Of a DNA stretch of 64,000 bases, positions 26,606 through 35,600 are shown in pieces (positions within the stretch are counted from its first letter, which is position 1; each line of letters opens with the position of its first letter). The stretch lies in the NCBI RefSeq assembly GCF_049389645.1, contig NZ_CP186540.1, positions 2,542,001 through 2,606,000 on the forward strand, read 5' to 3'. The stretch comes from Alkalibacterium sp049389645 (GTDB lineage Bacteria; Bacillota; Bacilli; Lactobacillales; Carnobacteriaceae_A). The notes under the pieces are model-generated. The model was not told the origin of the DNA. It saw nothing but the letters and a program-made list of their open reading frames with translations, and did not search any database. The position numbers were made by a program, and so were the translations under genes.

Positions 26606-27091
26606 ATGAGCGTAATCACAGATAAATTTAAACACCTAGCACAAGACAGAAAGATTCAATTCAAAACCAAAGAGTTGGATACACCTATCCATAAAAAAGA
26701 TGGCGAAACCATTACGCAAAAACAAATCGTTTTCCAAACAGCTTTACGTGTTAACAAAGAGAAAGCTGTCGCATGTGGTGTCATTATTCATGATTCAGAA
26801 CAACCACGAGTGAACTACCAAATTACTTACAATAAAATTGGTCAGGTGACTGATCGTAATAAAATGCCACAAATCACTTCCGAATTAAATGAAATCAATG
26901 CTATGCGTTCAGGTTACTACCGTTTCGTTATTTCAGGAGACGGGGAGATCGTCATGCGTCACTTAGGTATTACTGGCGAAGACGTAAGCCCAATGATGGA
27001 TGTCTTTGTTTACGGCGGACGTATTTTGAGAGCGTTACTTCCTGAACTTGAAAGAATCGACGGTATTGACGTCGCTCAAGCTAAAACCTAA
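26606..27091 (+). CDS. Conserved hypothetical protein
   Basis: 161 residues from ATG 26606, preceded by TTGGGGGAT; an upstream extension overlaps the promoter. Soluble, no signal peptide, mixed alpha/beta. The C-terminal part (EINAMRSGYYRFVISGDGEIVMRHLG, shown in pieces: YYRFVISGDG, MRHLGITGED) vaguely resembles YbjN/secretion-chaperone-like folds, but I cannot support a family. It lies 16 bp before the OsmC gene and is probably cotranscribed. Confidence 0.65.
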   Translation: MSVITDKFKHLAQDRKIQFKTKELDTPIHKKDGETITQKQIVFQTALRVNKEKAVACGVIIHDSEQPRVNYQITYNKIGQVTDRNKMPQITSELNEINAMRSGYYRFVISGDGEIVMRHLGITGEDVSPMMDVFVYGGRILRALLPELERIDGIDVAQAKT

Positions 27092-27107
27092 GAAACGAGG
27101 GTGACTC

Positions 27108-27530
27108 GTGGAAAACCATTTATTTGAAGCAACCGTTCATAACAACGATGGCGTGGAAGGTACAGCTTACGTGGAAGGGGATAACCGCCTTTCCGTCACT
27201 GTATCGAGCCCGACGAGCGATAAGCCAGGAACCAATCCTGAAGAATTATTTGGACTATCGCTCACGACCTGTTTGAATGCCACTATACAGGCATTACTTA
27301 AAGCGCGCGGTATGGACAATAAAAGCAAAGTCACCGCTAAAGTTCAACTGCGACGTGAAGAAAATGGTGTGGGTTACTACTTCCAGATATACACCTTTGC
27401 GGCAATTGAAGGATTGGATCTGATCCGTGCCAACGATATCGTGCAGTCAGCCGATAAACGTTGTCCGGTGGCCAAACTCACTCAGAATGCATCCACCATC
27501 GAGCTTGAAACCGTACCATATGAATCATAA
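27108..27530 (+). CDS. OsmC/Ohr family peroxiredoxin-like protein
   Basis: 140 residues, GTG start with GAGGG upstream. The two redox cysteines are visible in LTTCLNATI (~residue 50) and KRCPVAKL (~122), as in Ohr/OsmC. These proteins reduce organic hydroperoxides. The usual Ohr start region (VTVSSPTSDKPGTNPEELF) favours the Ohr side of the family. Confidence 0.9.
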   Translation: MENHLFEATVHNNDGVEGTAYVEGDNRLSVTVSSPTSDKPGTNPEELFGLSLTTCLNATIQALLKARGMDNKSKVTAKVQLRREENGVGYYFQIYTFAAIEGLDLIRANDIVQSADKRCPVAKLTQNASTIELETVPYES

Positions 27531-27534
27531 GATG

Positions 27535-27571
27535 AAGACACTGTAGACTCACTCTACAGTGTCTTTTTTCA
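27535..27571 (+). terminator. Terminator after the OsmC gene
   Basis: AAGACACTGTAGA/TCTACAGTGTCTT perfect 13-bp stem with T6. Confidence 0.9.
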
Positions 27572-27617
27572 ACTATATATCGTTTAATTTCATTATTCAT
27601 CTTTAAATGGTTGAAAC

Positions 27618-27646
27618 TTGAAAATCAACTCTTTTTGGGTTATATT
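27618..27646 (+). promoter_or_regulatory. Promoter of the satD-like operon
   Basis: TTGAAA, 17 bp, TATATT, about 33 bp before the satD-like ATG. Confidence 0.55.
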
Positions 27647-27678
27647 TAGAATGAACAGACTGAGAGGAGTGGAATGAA

Positions 27679-28386
27679 ATGGCAACTGAATCAAAAGTAG
27701 CTTTGATTGCAGATATTATTGCTTCTAAAAAAATGAAAGAACGCGCACAAACGCAACAGATCTTGTCAGATATATTGGAAGTCATGAACGAGCGGTTTTC
27801 AGAACAGCTTGAATCACACTTGACGATTACTTTGGGTGATGAATTCCAGGGAATCGTTAAAGATATGAAAACAGCCTTTTTACTAATCGATTTGATCACG
27901 CTGGAACTTCAGCTCAAGACTCATCAGCAACTTGGTGAAGAGATCTCTCTGCGGTGGGGCATTGGTGTAGGGGAGTTGACCACTCCAATCAAGAATAAAA
28001 AAGTAAGCATCGGTACGGACGGACCCGCTTATTGGTTTGCTAGAGAAGCCATTGAATCGGTGCATGAAGACGACGATTACGGCCTGCTTAACGAGAAAAT
28101 AAAAGCGGATCAGCCAGATGATCTTTTCTATAACAGTATCATCCGTCTTCAGAACACGATTCGCAATCAGTGGACTTCCACGCAAAAAGAAACGGTGTAC
28201 CATGTGTTGAAGGCCAGCGCTTATGAAGACGTGAATAACCAGCGGGTCACAGACGCCTTAGAGGAAGGCCTTAAAAAGTCATTCAGCGCACAGACCATCA
28301 GTAAACGCATCATTTCTACTCAAATCAAGCAGTACATCCAGTCCCGCCAACTCCTGGCTGACAAAATCGAAGAGGGGAGAGTCTGA
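27679..28386 (+). CDS. SatD family protein
   Basis: 235 residues. The start (ALIADIIASKKMKERAQTQ) and the central LGDEFQGI and GIGVGELTT motifs match the SatD family first noted with an acid-tolerance SRP locus in Streptococcus. Parts resemble a nucleotide-cyclase-like beta sheet and an HTH-like end, but the function is unproven. GAGAGGAGTG precedes ATG. Its stop lies one base before the membrane protein gene, so the pair acts as an operon. Confidence 0.85.
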   Translation: MATESKVALIADIIASKKMKERAQTQQILSDILEVMNERFSEQLESHLTITLGDEFQGIVKDMKTAFLLIDLITLELQLKTHQQLGEEISLRWGIGVGELTTPIKNKKVSIGTDGPAYWFAREAIESVHEDDDYGLLNEKIKADQPDDLFYNSIIRLQNTIRNQWTSTQKETVYHVLKASAYEDVNNQRVTDALEEGLKKSFSAQTISKRIISTQIKQYIQSRQLLADKIEEGRV

Positions 28387-28387
28387 T

Positions 28388-29392
28388 ATGATCATTGAAA
28401 GTCTTGTTGCCCACCTCATCGGGTATTTCTATTTCCAACCGACCCAAAGTAATGAAGTGGGTGACCGGAAGGTGACTGCCCAACCCTTTCATTATTTGTG
28501 GGGTGTAGTGTTTACCACCTTCGTCATAATCGGACTGAACGATTTCACTAGCGACTTTTTGATGAAGTGGCTGGTGATGGCTCTCGGTTTAATGGTCGGG
28601 TACATCTTTTATGAAAACAAGCTCAAACGAGGCATCACTCTATTCTTAAACAGTAATCTAACTACGGAACATTCGCTTCACCTATTTTATAACAAGAATC
28701 GGTCCATCGTTCAGTTTGTCGTGCACCAGCTGATCTATTTACTTTGGATCCTGATACTGAACAGCTTAGTTGATCTGGCTTTTCACCCACTTATTTTAGT
28801 CGGTGTGGTTCTTTTGTTTTTCATACTGCTACTCGGCAGCCTGTTCGCTCTAAACAGCAGTCAGCGCCTCTCTCGTTATCAGGGGAGTGCGTTTTTGAAA
28901 CAGGTAAGCACTTATATTGTATTGAGTGGAATCACTTTGGTTGTTCTGCAGCTGACTTTGGAAGCATTGGCTGTCATTCAGGATTCTGACTTACCACTGA
29001 GTGCCTTCGTTGTGCAGTCGCCGTATGCCGTCCTGATTCGATTGTCACTCGTCTTACTGCTGCTGATGAAGCCGACCAATTTAATTATTCGGGCCATCAG
29101 CTCCAAATATGACCCGAAAATAGTCACAACGATAGCCGCGCATTCCGAACAAGATTCTGGCTTTAAAGGGGCTGGTGCCATGATCGGCAATCTGGAACGC
29201 CTGCTCATCTTGTTGTCCTTCTTCTTTGGCAGTCTGTTATCCGTCGTTGCGATATTATCCATCAAAGCCTTCGCGCGTTACAAACTCATCGCCGAAGACC
29301 CTTACTTTTCCGAGTACTTCGTGATCGGAACGATGCTCAGTGTACTGATCACATTTGCGTGTTATGCCTTGCTCGTACTGATGCTCATCTAG
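28388..29392 (+). CDS. DUF3307-like multi-pass membrane protein (SatD partner)
   Basis: 334 residues with about eight to nine membrane segments. The N-terminus (LVAHLIGYFYFQP, then HYLWGVVF) follows the DUF3307 pattern of LxAHLxGDFxLQ, with Asp replaced by Tyr in this copy. DUF3307 membrane proteins are regular partners of SatD. The extended C-terminal half (~residues 230-330) is longer than many relatives. Function unknown; a two-part sensor or transport device is only a guess. Confidence 0.7.
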   Translation: MIIESLVAHLIGYFYFQPTQSNEVGDRKVTAQPFHYLWGVVFTTFVIIGLNDFTSDFLMKWLVMALGLMVGYIFYENKLKRGITLFLNSNLTTEHSLHLFYNKNRSIVQFVVHQLIYLLWILILNSLVDLAFHPLILVGVVLLFFILLLGSLFALNSSQRLSRYQGSAFLKQVSTYIVLSGITLVVLQLTLEALAVIQDSDLPLSAFVVQSPYAVLIRLSLVLLLLMKPTNLIIRAISSKYDPKIVTTIAAHSEQDSGFKGAGAMIGNLERLLILLSFFFGSLLSVVAILSIKAFARYKLIAEDPYFSEYFVIGTMLSVLITFACYALLVLMLI

Positions 29393-29609
29393 TGTGCTCT
29401 ATGTTTCTTATTAAAACAGATACTGAAACTATCTTAAAATCTCAATTTTATTATGGACAAACCGCAAATAATATTTTTAGTCTAATGAGTTAAGCCCAAA
29501 TAGAATCTATATTAAATGAAATTTTAAAGATGATAGATTATTGGAGGATGAAACTTATAGCATAGCACGGTATACATTAATGATATGTATATCGGAGAGG
29601 ATGAAAAAA

Positions 29610-30272
29610 ATGTTTTTTTTCGAAACCTGTAAATTGTTTTTTGATAAAAATAGTAACAAAGATTTATTCGGGTTGATTGTGGGCTTATTAGCTGTTTTTA
29701 CATTTGCAAACGTAATGATGCCAGATTGGCCGTTTATGTTTTTTTCCGCTGCTATGATATTTTCAACTGCTTTATATCGTTTTGTCATGGTAAATGATGA
29801 CTTTGCAAAGAACGATATTAAACTATTGAAAAGAAATAATATAATAGATTTTGTGATTAGTAAAAATGCTTTTTTTTTATTATTTTCTACTGTTATATTC
29901 ATATTAGTAATCATTAGCAGTAGTATATTCGATAATTCCTTTTTGAGCATTAATTTTTTGATTGAGTTACTAGGATATAACTTTTTTGTTTTAGGTTCTG
30001 AAAATATTATCTATATTTTTCATAACAAACCAGTTAAGGGTTATTCGAGTGGATTCAAAAGAAATGAAATAGATGATATTCAAACGGGGATAAAAAATTT
30101 TATGGATCAGATTCCATCGCTTATTGCTATAGTATTTTTTGTAATTCTCTTTTTTGTAATTGGGTTTAATCCAAGTATCTACCTTTCATTTTTTTATTAT
30201 GCTATTTGTATGATTACTCTTATTTATTTTAAAAAACGAGAAAAAACAAATCGAATCCCTTACGTGGTTTAA
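29610..30272 (+). CDS. AT-rich multi-pass membrane protein
   Basis: 220 residues from ATG 29610, with GGAGAGG 9 nt upstream; an ATG at 29601 sits on the ribosome site. Six probable membrane segments and many Phe, Ile and Asn codons. Base composition is clearly more AT-rich than the flanking genes, suggesting later arrival. No family is recognised; the general form (large N-terminal FFFETCKLFFDKN, six helices) recalls ABC-2-type permease subunits but no ATPase is adjacent. Confidence 0.6.
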   Translation: MFFFETCKLFFDKNSNKDLFGLIVGLLAVFTFANVMMPDWPFMFFSAAMIFSTALYRFVMVNDDFAKNDIKLLKRNNIIDFVISKNAFFLLFSTVIFILVIISSSIFDNSFLSINFLIELLGYNFFVLGSENIIYIFHNKPVKGYSSGFKRNEIDDIQTGIKNFMDQIPSLIAIVFFVILFFVIGFNPSIYLSFFYYAICMITLIYFKKREKTNRIPYVV

Positions 30273-30424
30273 GCTACGAACGAGCAGGGATCTTTTATAA
30301 TAACGAATTAACGACCTATGAAGCCTTTGCTCAAATAACCGAAAAAGATGCACGCAAGTTGAAAGTCATCGGCCCCGTCACGATCAAAGAACTGAAGGCA
30401 AACGGTGTAGTATTCAAGAAATAG
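30260..30424 (+). pseudogene. Remnant of a helix-hairpin-helix (RpoA-CTD-like) protein
   Basis: A frame without a start codon reads LRGLSYERAGIFYNN, then LTTYEAFAQITEKDARKLK and VIGPVTIKELKANGVVFKK before TAG at 30422. The pattern is that of an alpha-CTD-like helix-hairpin-helix end domain. It overlaps the 3' end of the AT-rich gene by a few codons in another frame and has no ribosome site. It looks like the 3' stub of a gene whose front was replaced. Confidence 0.5.
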
Positions 30425-30439
30425 TCCTCTGTTTTACAA

Positions 30440-30865
30440 GGTTTAGTTACTGGATCTTGAAAAGACCAACTCGCTCATCTCTGGATGCGCGAGTTGAACA
30501 TTCTAACGGTGAAAATGCAAACTCGTCATTGAAATATATCCGAGTTCAACATCCCGACGGTGAAAGTGCAGATTCAGGAAGTTTTGATTGCTGAATTCGA
30601 CATTCCCCAGTTTAAAGTGCAGATTCAAAAATTATCGCTTGCTGAATTCAACATTTAGACTCAGAAAGTGTAAATTCACAGAATATTAAAGTATGAGTTC
30701 GACATTTCAACAGTAAAAGTGCGGATTCAAATATTTCCGATTACTGAATTCGACATCTGGACTTATAAAGTGCAGACTCAGGTAATTTCCATCTATGAAT
30801 TCGACAGTCCCCACTCAAAAGTGCGGACCCATTCCTTGCCAGACGCTGAATCTGCATCAAAACCA
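30440..30865. repeat. Intergenic tandem array D, exact 51-bp units
   Basis: The motif GARTTSRACATT (typical GAATTCGACATT) starts at 30491, 30542, 30593, 30644, 30695, 30746, 30797 and 30848, always 51 bp apart; a degenerate unit precedes from 30440. Each unit has left arm TGAATTCGACATT and right arm AAAGTGCAGATTCA (positions 22-35), pairing with a small internal loop. 51 bp keeps a reading frame by chance over part of the array (17-residue periodicity), but there is no start signal and stops occur. Confidence 0.9.
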
Positions 30866-30898
30866 AAAACAGTCGTCAATCACTTGGTCAATGTTGGT

Positions 30899-30922
30899 GA
30901 AACTAGGCGAGGGCCTAGTTTC
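30899..30922. terminator. Hairpin after array D
   Basis: GAAACTAGGC-GAGG-GCCTAGTTTC, a perfect 10-bp stem followed by TTCTC; a weak terminator or another compact palindrome. Confidence 0.5.
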
Positions 30923-31044
30923 TTCTCAAATTCAACTAACGAAAAGAGATTGAACCCTGTCAATCACTTCTTCTAGTCAAAGAGGGTTTGTATCGTGTAC
31001 AATGGTTTTATATGAAAAAATAATGAGAATAAAAGGAGATACGT

Positions 31045-33936
31045 ATGGTCTTTAAAAAAATCGAAACGCAGAATCTTCCGGATATCCAATCAGAAGGTTA
31101 CTTATACGAACACGAAGAAACAGGTGCACAGGTTTTATACTTAGCCAATGATGACACCAACAAATCATTTACGATAGGTTTTAAAACCCCGCCTTATAAC
31201 GACAATGGTATTGCGCATATTTTAGAGCATTCTGTCTTGAATGGTTCTAAGAAATACCCGTCCAAAGAGCCGTTCGTGGAACTGATCAAAGGGTCACTCA
31301 ATACCTTTGTCAACGCGATGACGTTTTCGGATAAAACGATTTACCCGGTCGCATCCACTAACGAAAAAGATTTTGGCCACTTGATGGGTGTCTATCTGGA
31401 CGCCGTTTTCCAGCCGAAACTGTATCAGGACCCGCAAATATTGGCACAGGAAGGCTGGCACTATCACCTTGAGAATGAGGATGACGATTTGATTTATAAA
31501 GGCGTCGTCTACAATGAGATGAAGGGCGCTGCGGCTTCACCCGAACGTCAGGTATACGATCACGTCGCGGGTCAGCTGTATCCAAACACTGTATACAGCC
31601 ACAACTCCGGTGGAGATCCTAAAGCCATTCCGACATTAACACAGGAAGAATTTATCACTTTCCACCAAATGTATTACCACCCAAGTAATTCCCTGACAAT
31701 CGTTTACGGGGATTTAAACATAACCAAACTCTTTGATTCACTTGAAGAGTACTTTACTGGCATGGGTAAACAGGAAGAAACTGTTGACTTATCCATCGAA
31801 CCGTCACAGCCTAAAGAGTCCGTATATACTGATACCTATTCGATTACAGTCGGTGACGATCCAACGGGTAAAGATTACCTTGCGCTTGGCTGGCACGGTG
31901 CACTCCCCGATGAGACGTTAGACATCTTTGGTTTGGAAGTACTGGACGAAATACTTTTCGGAAACAATCAGTCGCCACTTAAAAAAGCATTACTTGACGC
32001 TGACATTGGTGGAGACATCGATAGTGACGTGTCCGATATAGGTTATCCAACAGCCTTTTTAATCATGGCTAAATATTCAAGTGCCGATAAAATGCCGCAA
32101 TTCAAACAGGTAGTAGACGATACCCTGACTGAATTAGTGGAAAAAGGGATCAACAAAGACCTGATTCAGGCAGCCTTGAACAAAATCACTTTCCAGACCC
32201 GTGAAGCGGCGATCTCGGAAGACAATCCGCGTGGGGTCATTTATGCCATTCAAGCACTGAATACCTGGTTATATGGAAAAGATCCATTTGTTAATTTACA
32301 GTTTAACCATTACTTGAAAGAGCTGGCTAAAAAAGTAGACGAAGGATACTTCGAAGACCTTATCAAACGCAAACTTTTAAATAACGACGTGTTTACGCAA
32401 GTGATTCTGAAAGCTGAACCAGGAAAAAGCGATAAATTAGAAACAGAAACACTGAAAAAACTCCAAGAATATAAAGGGAATATTTCAGATGAGGAAAGAG
32501 CACAGATCATCAAAGAAACGCAGGCATTGATCGAACGTCAAGAAACTCCCGATAGTCCTGAAGACCTGGCTAAGATTCCAACTTTAAGACGTGAAGACTT
32601 GACCACGGATGAACAGGACTACCCGATCGAAGAAAGCGCGTTTAACGAAGACACTTCTTTCTATCACGCGGAACAGTTCACTTCAGGCATCGATTACATC
32701 AACTTGTACTTCGACATTAAAGATTTCAAAGCAGACGAGTATTCGCTCCTAGGGTATTTCAGTCACTTGCTCGGCAAGCTGGCTACAGAGAAGTATGACG
32801 AAGCGGACTTGCAAACGGAAATGGATACGCACACAGGCGGTATTTACGGCAGTGTGGCTGTTTATGAAGACAAAGAAGGAATCGTCAAACCTTACTTCAA
32901 ACTAAGCGGCAAAGCCTTGTCTGCTTCTCTAGAGGACTTGGTTGGCTTGATGAAGGAAATCATGCTGCATACACAGTTTGACAAAAAGGCGGAACTCCTG
33001 AAAATCACTCAGCGTCTTCTTTCTAATTTTGAGCAGAAAATCAATTTCAGTTCACACGCTATCGTCGCTAACCGCGCCTTGAGCCAAGTGAAGCCTGCTG
33101 TGAAAATCAGTGAATCGGTCAATGGCATCGATCAGTTCAATTATCTGAAAGTGGTGCGTGACGAGTTGAAATCTGACTCAGTCGAACTGAATGATAAATT
33201 AACTCAATTATTAACGAAACTCTTGAATAAACGACGCTTACATGTTCTCTATACGGGTGGTTCTGACCGTAAAGACGAGGTCAAAGACGTCTTGATTTCG
33301 GCCTTTGCTTCCTTACCAAGTGAACCTCTTGGCGAAGCCGTCACTTACAAAGCTGGGACAAAGCAAAATGAAGCATACGTCACCGCGCAGGATGTAAACT
33401 ACGTCGGACTTGGTAGTGACGCTACAGGAACACTTGACTATACTGGCATGTCCTTGGTCTTGTCAACGGCTTTCCGCTTCGATTACCTGTGGAATGAAAT
33501 CCGCGTAAAAGGTGGCGCATACGGTTCGCTTTACCAGCACAATCGTACCGGCAGTTTAGCATTAGGTTCCTACCGTGACCCAAATATCGGTAAAACGCTG
33601 GCCGTGTACAAAAACATGCCGACGTACGTCAAAGAACTGACGCTTTCAGAATCTGAACTCTTGAAATACATCATCGGGTCACTCAGCCCGCTTGAGCAGC
33701 CAAAATCGGCAGAGAGCAAAGGACTCACAGCATTCAATCGACTCAAACGCAACATCACCAAAGAAGACATCGTTCAGTTGAAAGAAGAAATTCTGGCAAC
33801 CGATACAGATAAACTGTCTGCCTTACACGACGGCTTCACCAAAGTCATTGATGCCGGCTCAGTGGTCGTCATTGGCAACAAAGCACAAATCGAGAATGAA
33901 AAAGACTTGTTCGACAAAATTTACGATCTTTATTGA
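31045..33936 (+). CDS. M16C family zinc metalloprotease (presequence-protease-like)
   Basis: 963 residues. The inverted zinc motif HILEH (His58, Glu61, His62) lies in GIAHILEHSVLNG, and the distal Glu is in YNEMKGA (~residue 155). Four insulinase-like domains with the M16C-associated linker fit the PreP/CYM1 type, which degrades peptides in a closed chamber. No signal peptide, so it should be cytoplasmic. AAAAGGAGATA precedes ATG. It is monocistronic with a terminator behind. Confidence 0.93.
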   Translation: MVFKKIETQNLPDIQSEGYLYEHEETGAQVLYLANDDTNKSFTIGFKTPPYNDNGIAHILEHSVLNGSKKYPSKEPFVELIKGSLNTFVNAMTFSDKTIYPVASTNEKDFGHLMGVYLDAVFQPKLYQDPQILAQEGWHYHLENEDDDLIYKGVVYNEMKGAAASPERQVYDHVAGQLYPNTVYSHNSGGDPKAIPTLTQEEFITFHQMYYHPSNSLTIVYGDLNITKLFDSLEEYFTGMGKQEETVDLSIEPSQPKESVYTDTYSITVGDDPTGKDYLALGWHGALPDETLDIFGLEVLDEILFGNNQSPLKKALLDADIGGDIDSDVSDIGYPTAFLIMAKYSSADKMPQFKQVVDDTLTELVEKGINKDLIQAALNKITFQTREAAISEDNPRGVIYAIQALNTWLYGKDPFVNLQFNHYLKELAKKVDEGYFEDLIKRKLLNNDVFTQVILKAEPGKSDKLETETLKKLQEYKGNISDEERAQIIKETQALIERQETPDSPEDLAKIPTLRREDLTTDEQDYPIEESAFNEDTSFYHAEQFTSGIDYINLYFDIKDFKADEYSLLGYFSHLLGKLATEKYDEADLQTEMDTHTGGIYGSVAVYEDKEGIVKPYFKLSGKALSASLEDLVGLMKEIMLHTQFDKKAELLKITQRLLSNFEQKINFSSHAIVANRALSQVKPAVKISESVNGIDQFNYLKVVRDELKSDSVELNDKLTQLLTKLLNKRRLHVLYTGGSDRKDEVKDVLISAFASLPSEPLGEAVTYKAGTKQNEAYVTAQDVNYVGLGSDATGTLDYTGMSLVLSTAFRFDYLWNEIRVKGGAYGSLYQHNRTGSLALGSYRDPNIGKTLAVYKNMPTYVKELTLSESELLKYIIGSLSPLEQPKSAESKGLTAFNRLKRNITKEDIVQLKEEILATDTDKLSALHDGFTKVIDAGSVVVIGNKAQIENEKDLFDKIYDLY

Positions 33937-33965
33937 TCAATCAAGATAATCGGTTAACTCAAAGG

Positions 33966-33996
33966 AAAGAGCCTTATTAAATTAAGGCTCTTTTTC
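33966..33996 (+). terminator. Terminator after the M16C protease
   Basis: AAAGAGCCTTA pairs with TAAGGCTCTTT, followed by Ts. Confidence 0.9.
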
Positions 33997-34041
33997 TTAG
34001 AGTATACATATAAAAAATATGCGAAATGGGGTCGATTCAAT

Positions 34042-34941
34042 ATGATAGACAGTTATGAAACTATGCCAAAGTCAACCGCTCAAGTCAAAGGGATGAAGGT
34101 CGTTACCGGAAACAAACAAAATATCCGAGGACAAATCTTAGATGAAGACCTGGTATATCAAAGAAAAAACAATAAAAATTTAAAGATCCGCATGGTCTAT
34201 CCGCAGGGGTATGAATTGAAACCGCCTTATCCTGTCCTCGTGCATATACAAGGATCCGGATGGTTCAAACAAGATCTTAATAATATACTATTAGACTTCA
34301 ATGATATTGTGCGCCATGGTTTTGTCCTGGCTATCGTGGAATACTTACCTATCCCAGATGCAATATTCCCAAGTCATATTCACGATGCCAAAACGGCTGT
34401 CCGGTATCTGAATACACACGCAAAAGAGTTACAACTCGATATGAATAACCTCTTTCTGTCTGGGGATTCCAGCGGAGGTCATACGGCTGCTATGTGCTGG
34501 GCCACATGGCAGACAGCTATGCTGGATAACACAACCGAGCCACTTCCGGATATCAGAGCCTGTGTGGACTTATACGGGGTCACAGATTTCGAAGCAATAA
34601 CTCACCAGCCATCTGCCACGGATCACACAAAAGCGACGAGTCCCGAGAATCTGTTGTTATCCGATTTTATCAAAGGTAAAAAAGGCGCTCATATAAACCA
34701 GGCATCAGTAAATTATTATATGGATCAGCACAAACCGACCATTCCACTATTGATCATGCATGGTAACAAAGATACTGTCGTCCCGTTCGAACAAAGTGTC
34801 CTGCTTTATGAAGCCTGCAAGAATCACCAGCTGGAGGCTGATTTTTATTGTGTCGACGATGCTGACCACGGTGGCAGCATTTTCTACACCGAGGAAGTCA
34901 TCGCAATTATTCGTGACTTTTTAACTGATCATTTGAATTGA
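34042..34941 (+). CDS. Alpha/beta hydrolase (esterase, BD-FAE-like)
   Basis: 299 residues, soluble. Oxyanion region HIQGSGWFKQ (~75), nucleophile Ser in SGDSSGGHTAA (~152), Asp in HGNKDTVVPFEQS (~245), His in DADHGGS (~277). The gene is separate from the related membrane esterase at 905-2539. Substrate unknown; family members remove acetyl or feruloyl groups from plant polysaccharides, which would fit the GH120 xylosidase. Confidence 0.88.
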   Translation: MIDSYETMPKSTAQVKGMKVVTGNKQNIRGQILDEDLVYQRKNNKNLKIRMVYPQGYELKPPYPVLVHIQGSGWFKQDLNNILLDFNDIVRHGFVLAIVEYLPIPDAIFPSHIHDAKTAVRYLNTHAKELQLDMNNLFLSGDSSGGHTAAMCWATWQTAMLDNTTEPLPDIRACVDLYGVTDFEAITHQPSATDHTKATSPENLLLSDFIKGKKGAHINQASVNYYMDQHKPTIPLLIMHGNKDTVVPFEQSVLLYEACKNHQLEADFYCVDDADHGGSIFYTEEVIAIIRDFLTDHLN

Positions 34942-34990
34942 ATGAAAATAGAGAATTATTCTGAAGAAATATATTGATAGCTTCTTATAC

Positions 34991-35014
34991 TTATATACTT
35001 ATATACTTATATAC
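34991..35014. repeat. 8-bp microsatellite
   Basis: Three perfect copies of TTATATAC, flanked by partial copies, in the AT-rich gap before the membrane protein gene at 35100. Confidence 0.8.
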
Positions 35015-35099
35015 TTAATTCACATATTGAATTAAGTCGAAATACGTTTATACTGGAGAGAGGTAGTTAAATCTTTAAGGGGAGAAGGGGGAGGAAAGC

Positions 35100-35540
35100 T
35101 TGACACTCTTTTATTTCGCACTGATTGCGAGTGGTATCGTGTTATTCTTCAAAGATACAACAGGATTAAATCGCTTATATAAAGCCATCGATACATACAC
35201 GCAGCAATTTAAAGTCGCTACGTTCATGTATATCGGAATAATGGGCATGGTGCTTGTGCCGTTAGATTTCATTGATCTGTCAATGATCGGTTTGTATGCT
35301 ATGGCTTATCTTTTTGTCGGAGTGATCATGTATGGTCTCTACCGAAGACAACCCTTTAAAGTACTGAAATACGTCAGTTTAGTGCATGTACTAGGTCTAC
35401 TTGGACGTTTAGTGGTTGAATGGCAGCCACTGAAACCATTAACACTGATCACTATTCTTATCTATGCAGCTATTATTCCACTTTATATTTACATCATACA
35501 ATTGGTCCTCACGCTCAATTTTTTTTCATCACACGAATAA
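35100..35540 (+). CDS. Small multi-pass membrane protein
   Basis: 146 residues with about four to five membrane helices (for example LFYFALIASGIVLFF and IGLYAMAYLFVGVIMYGLY). TTG start at 35100 with a strong GGGGGAGG 5 nt upstream. No family recognised. It is 60 bp before the interrupted gene and on the same strand. Confidence 0.65.
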   Translation: MTLFYFALIASGIVLFFKDTTGLNRLYKAIDTYTQQFKVATFMYIGIMGMVLVPLDFIDLSMIGLYAMAYLFVGVIMYGLYRRQPFKVLKYVSLVHVLGLLGRLVVEWQPLKPLTLITILIYAAIIPLYIYIIQLVLTLNFFSSHE

Positions 35541-35600
35541 GCTATCACTAAATCAATCATTAGACTTAACAAGCTAAATGATACAGAAAAGGAAGGTACC

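Noticed and set aside
30719..30976. 85-residue frame across array D
   Set aside because: Same periodic artefact; no ribosome site, and it runs into the following hairpin.
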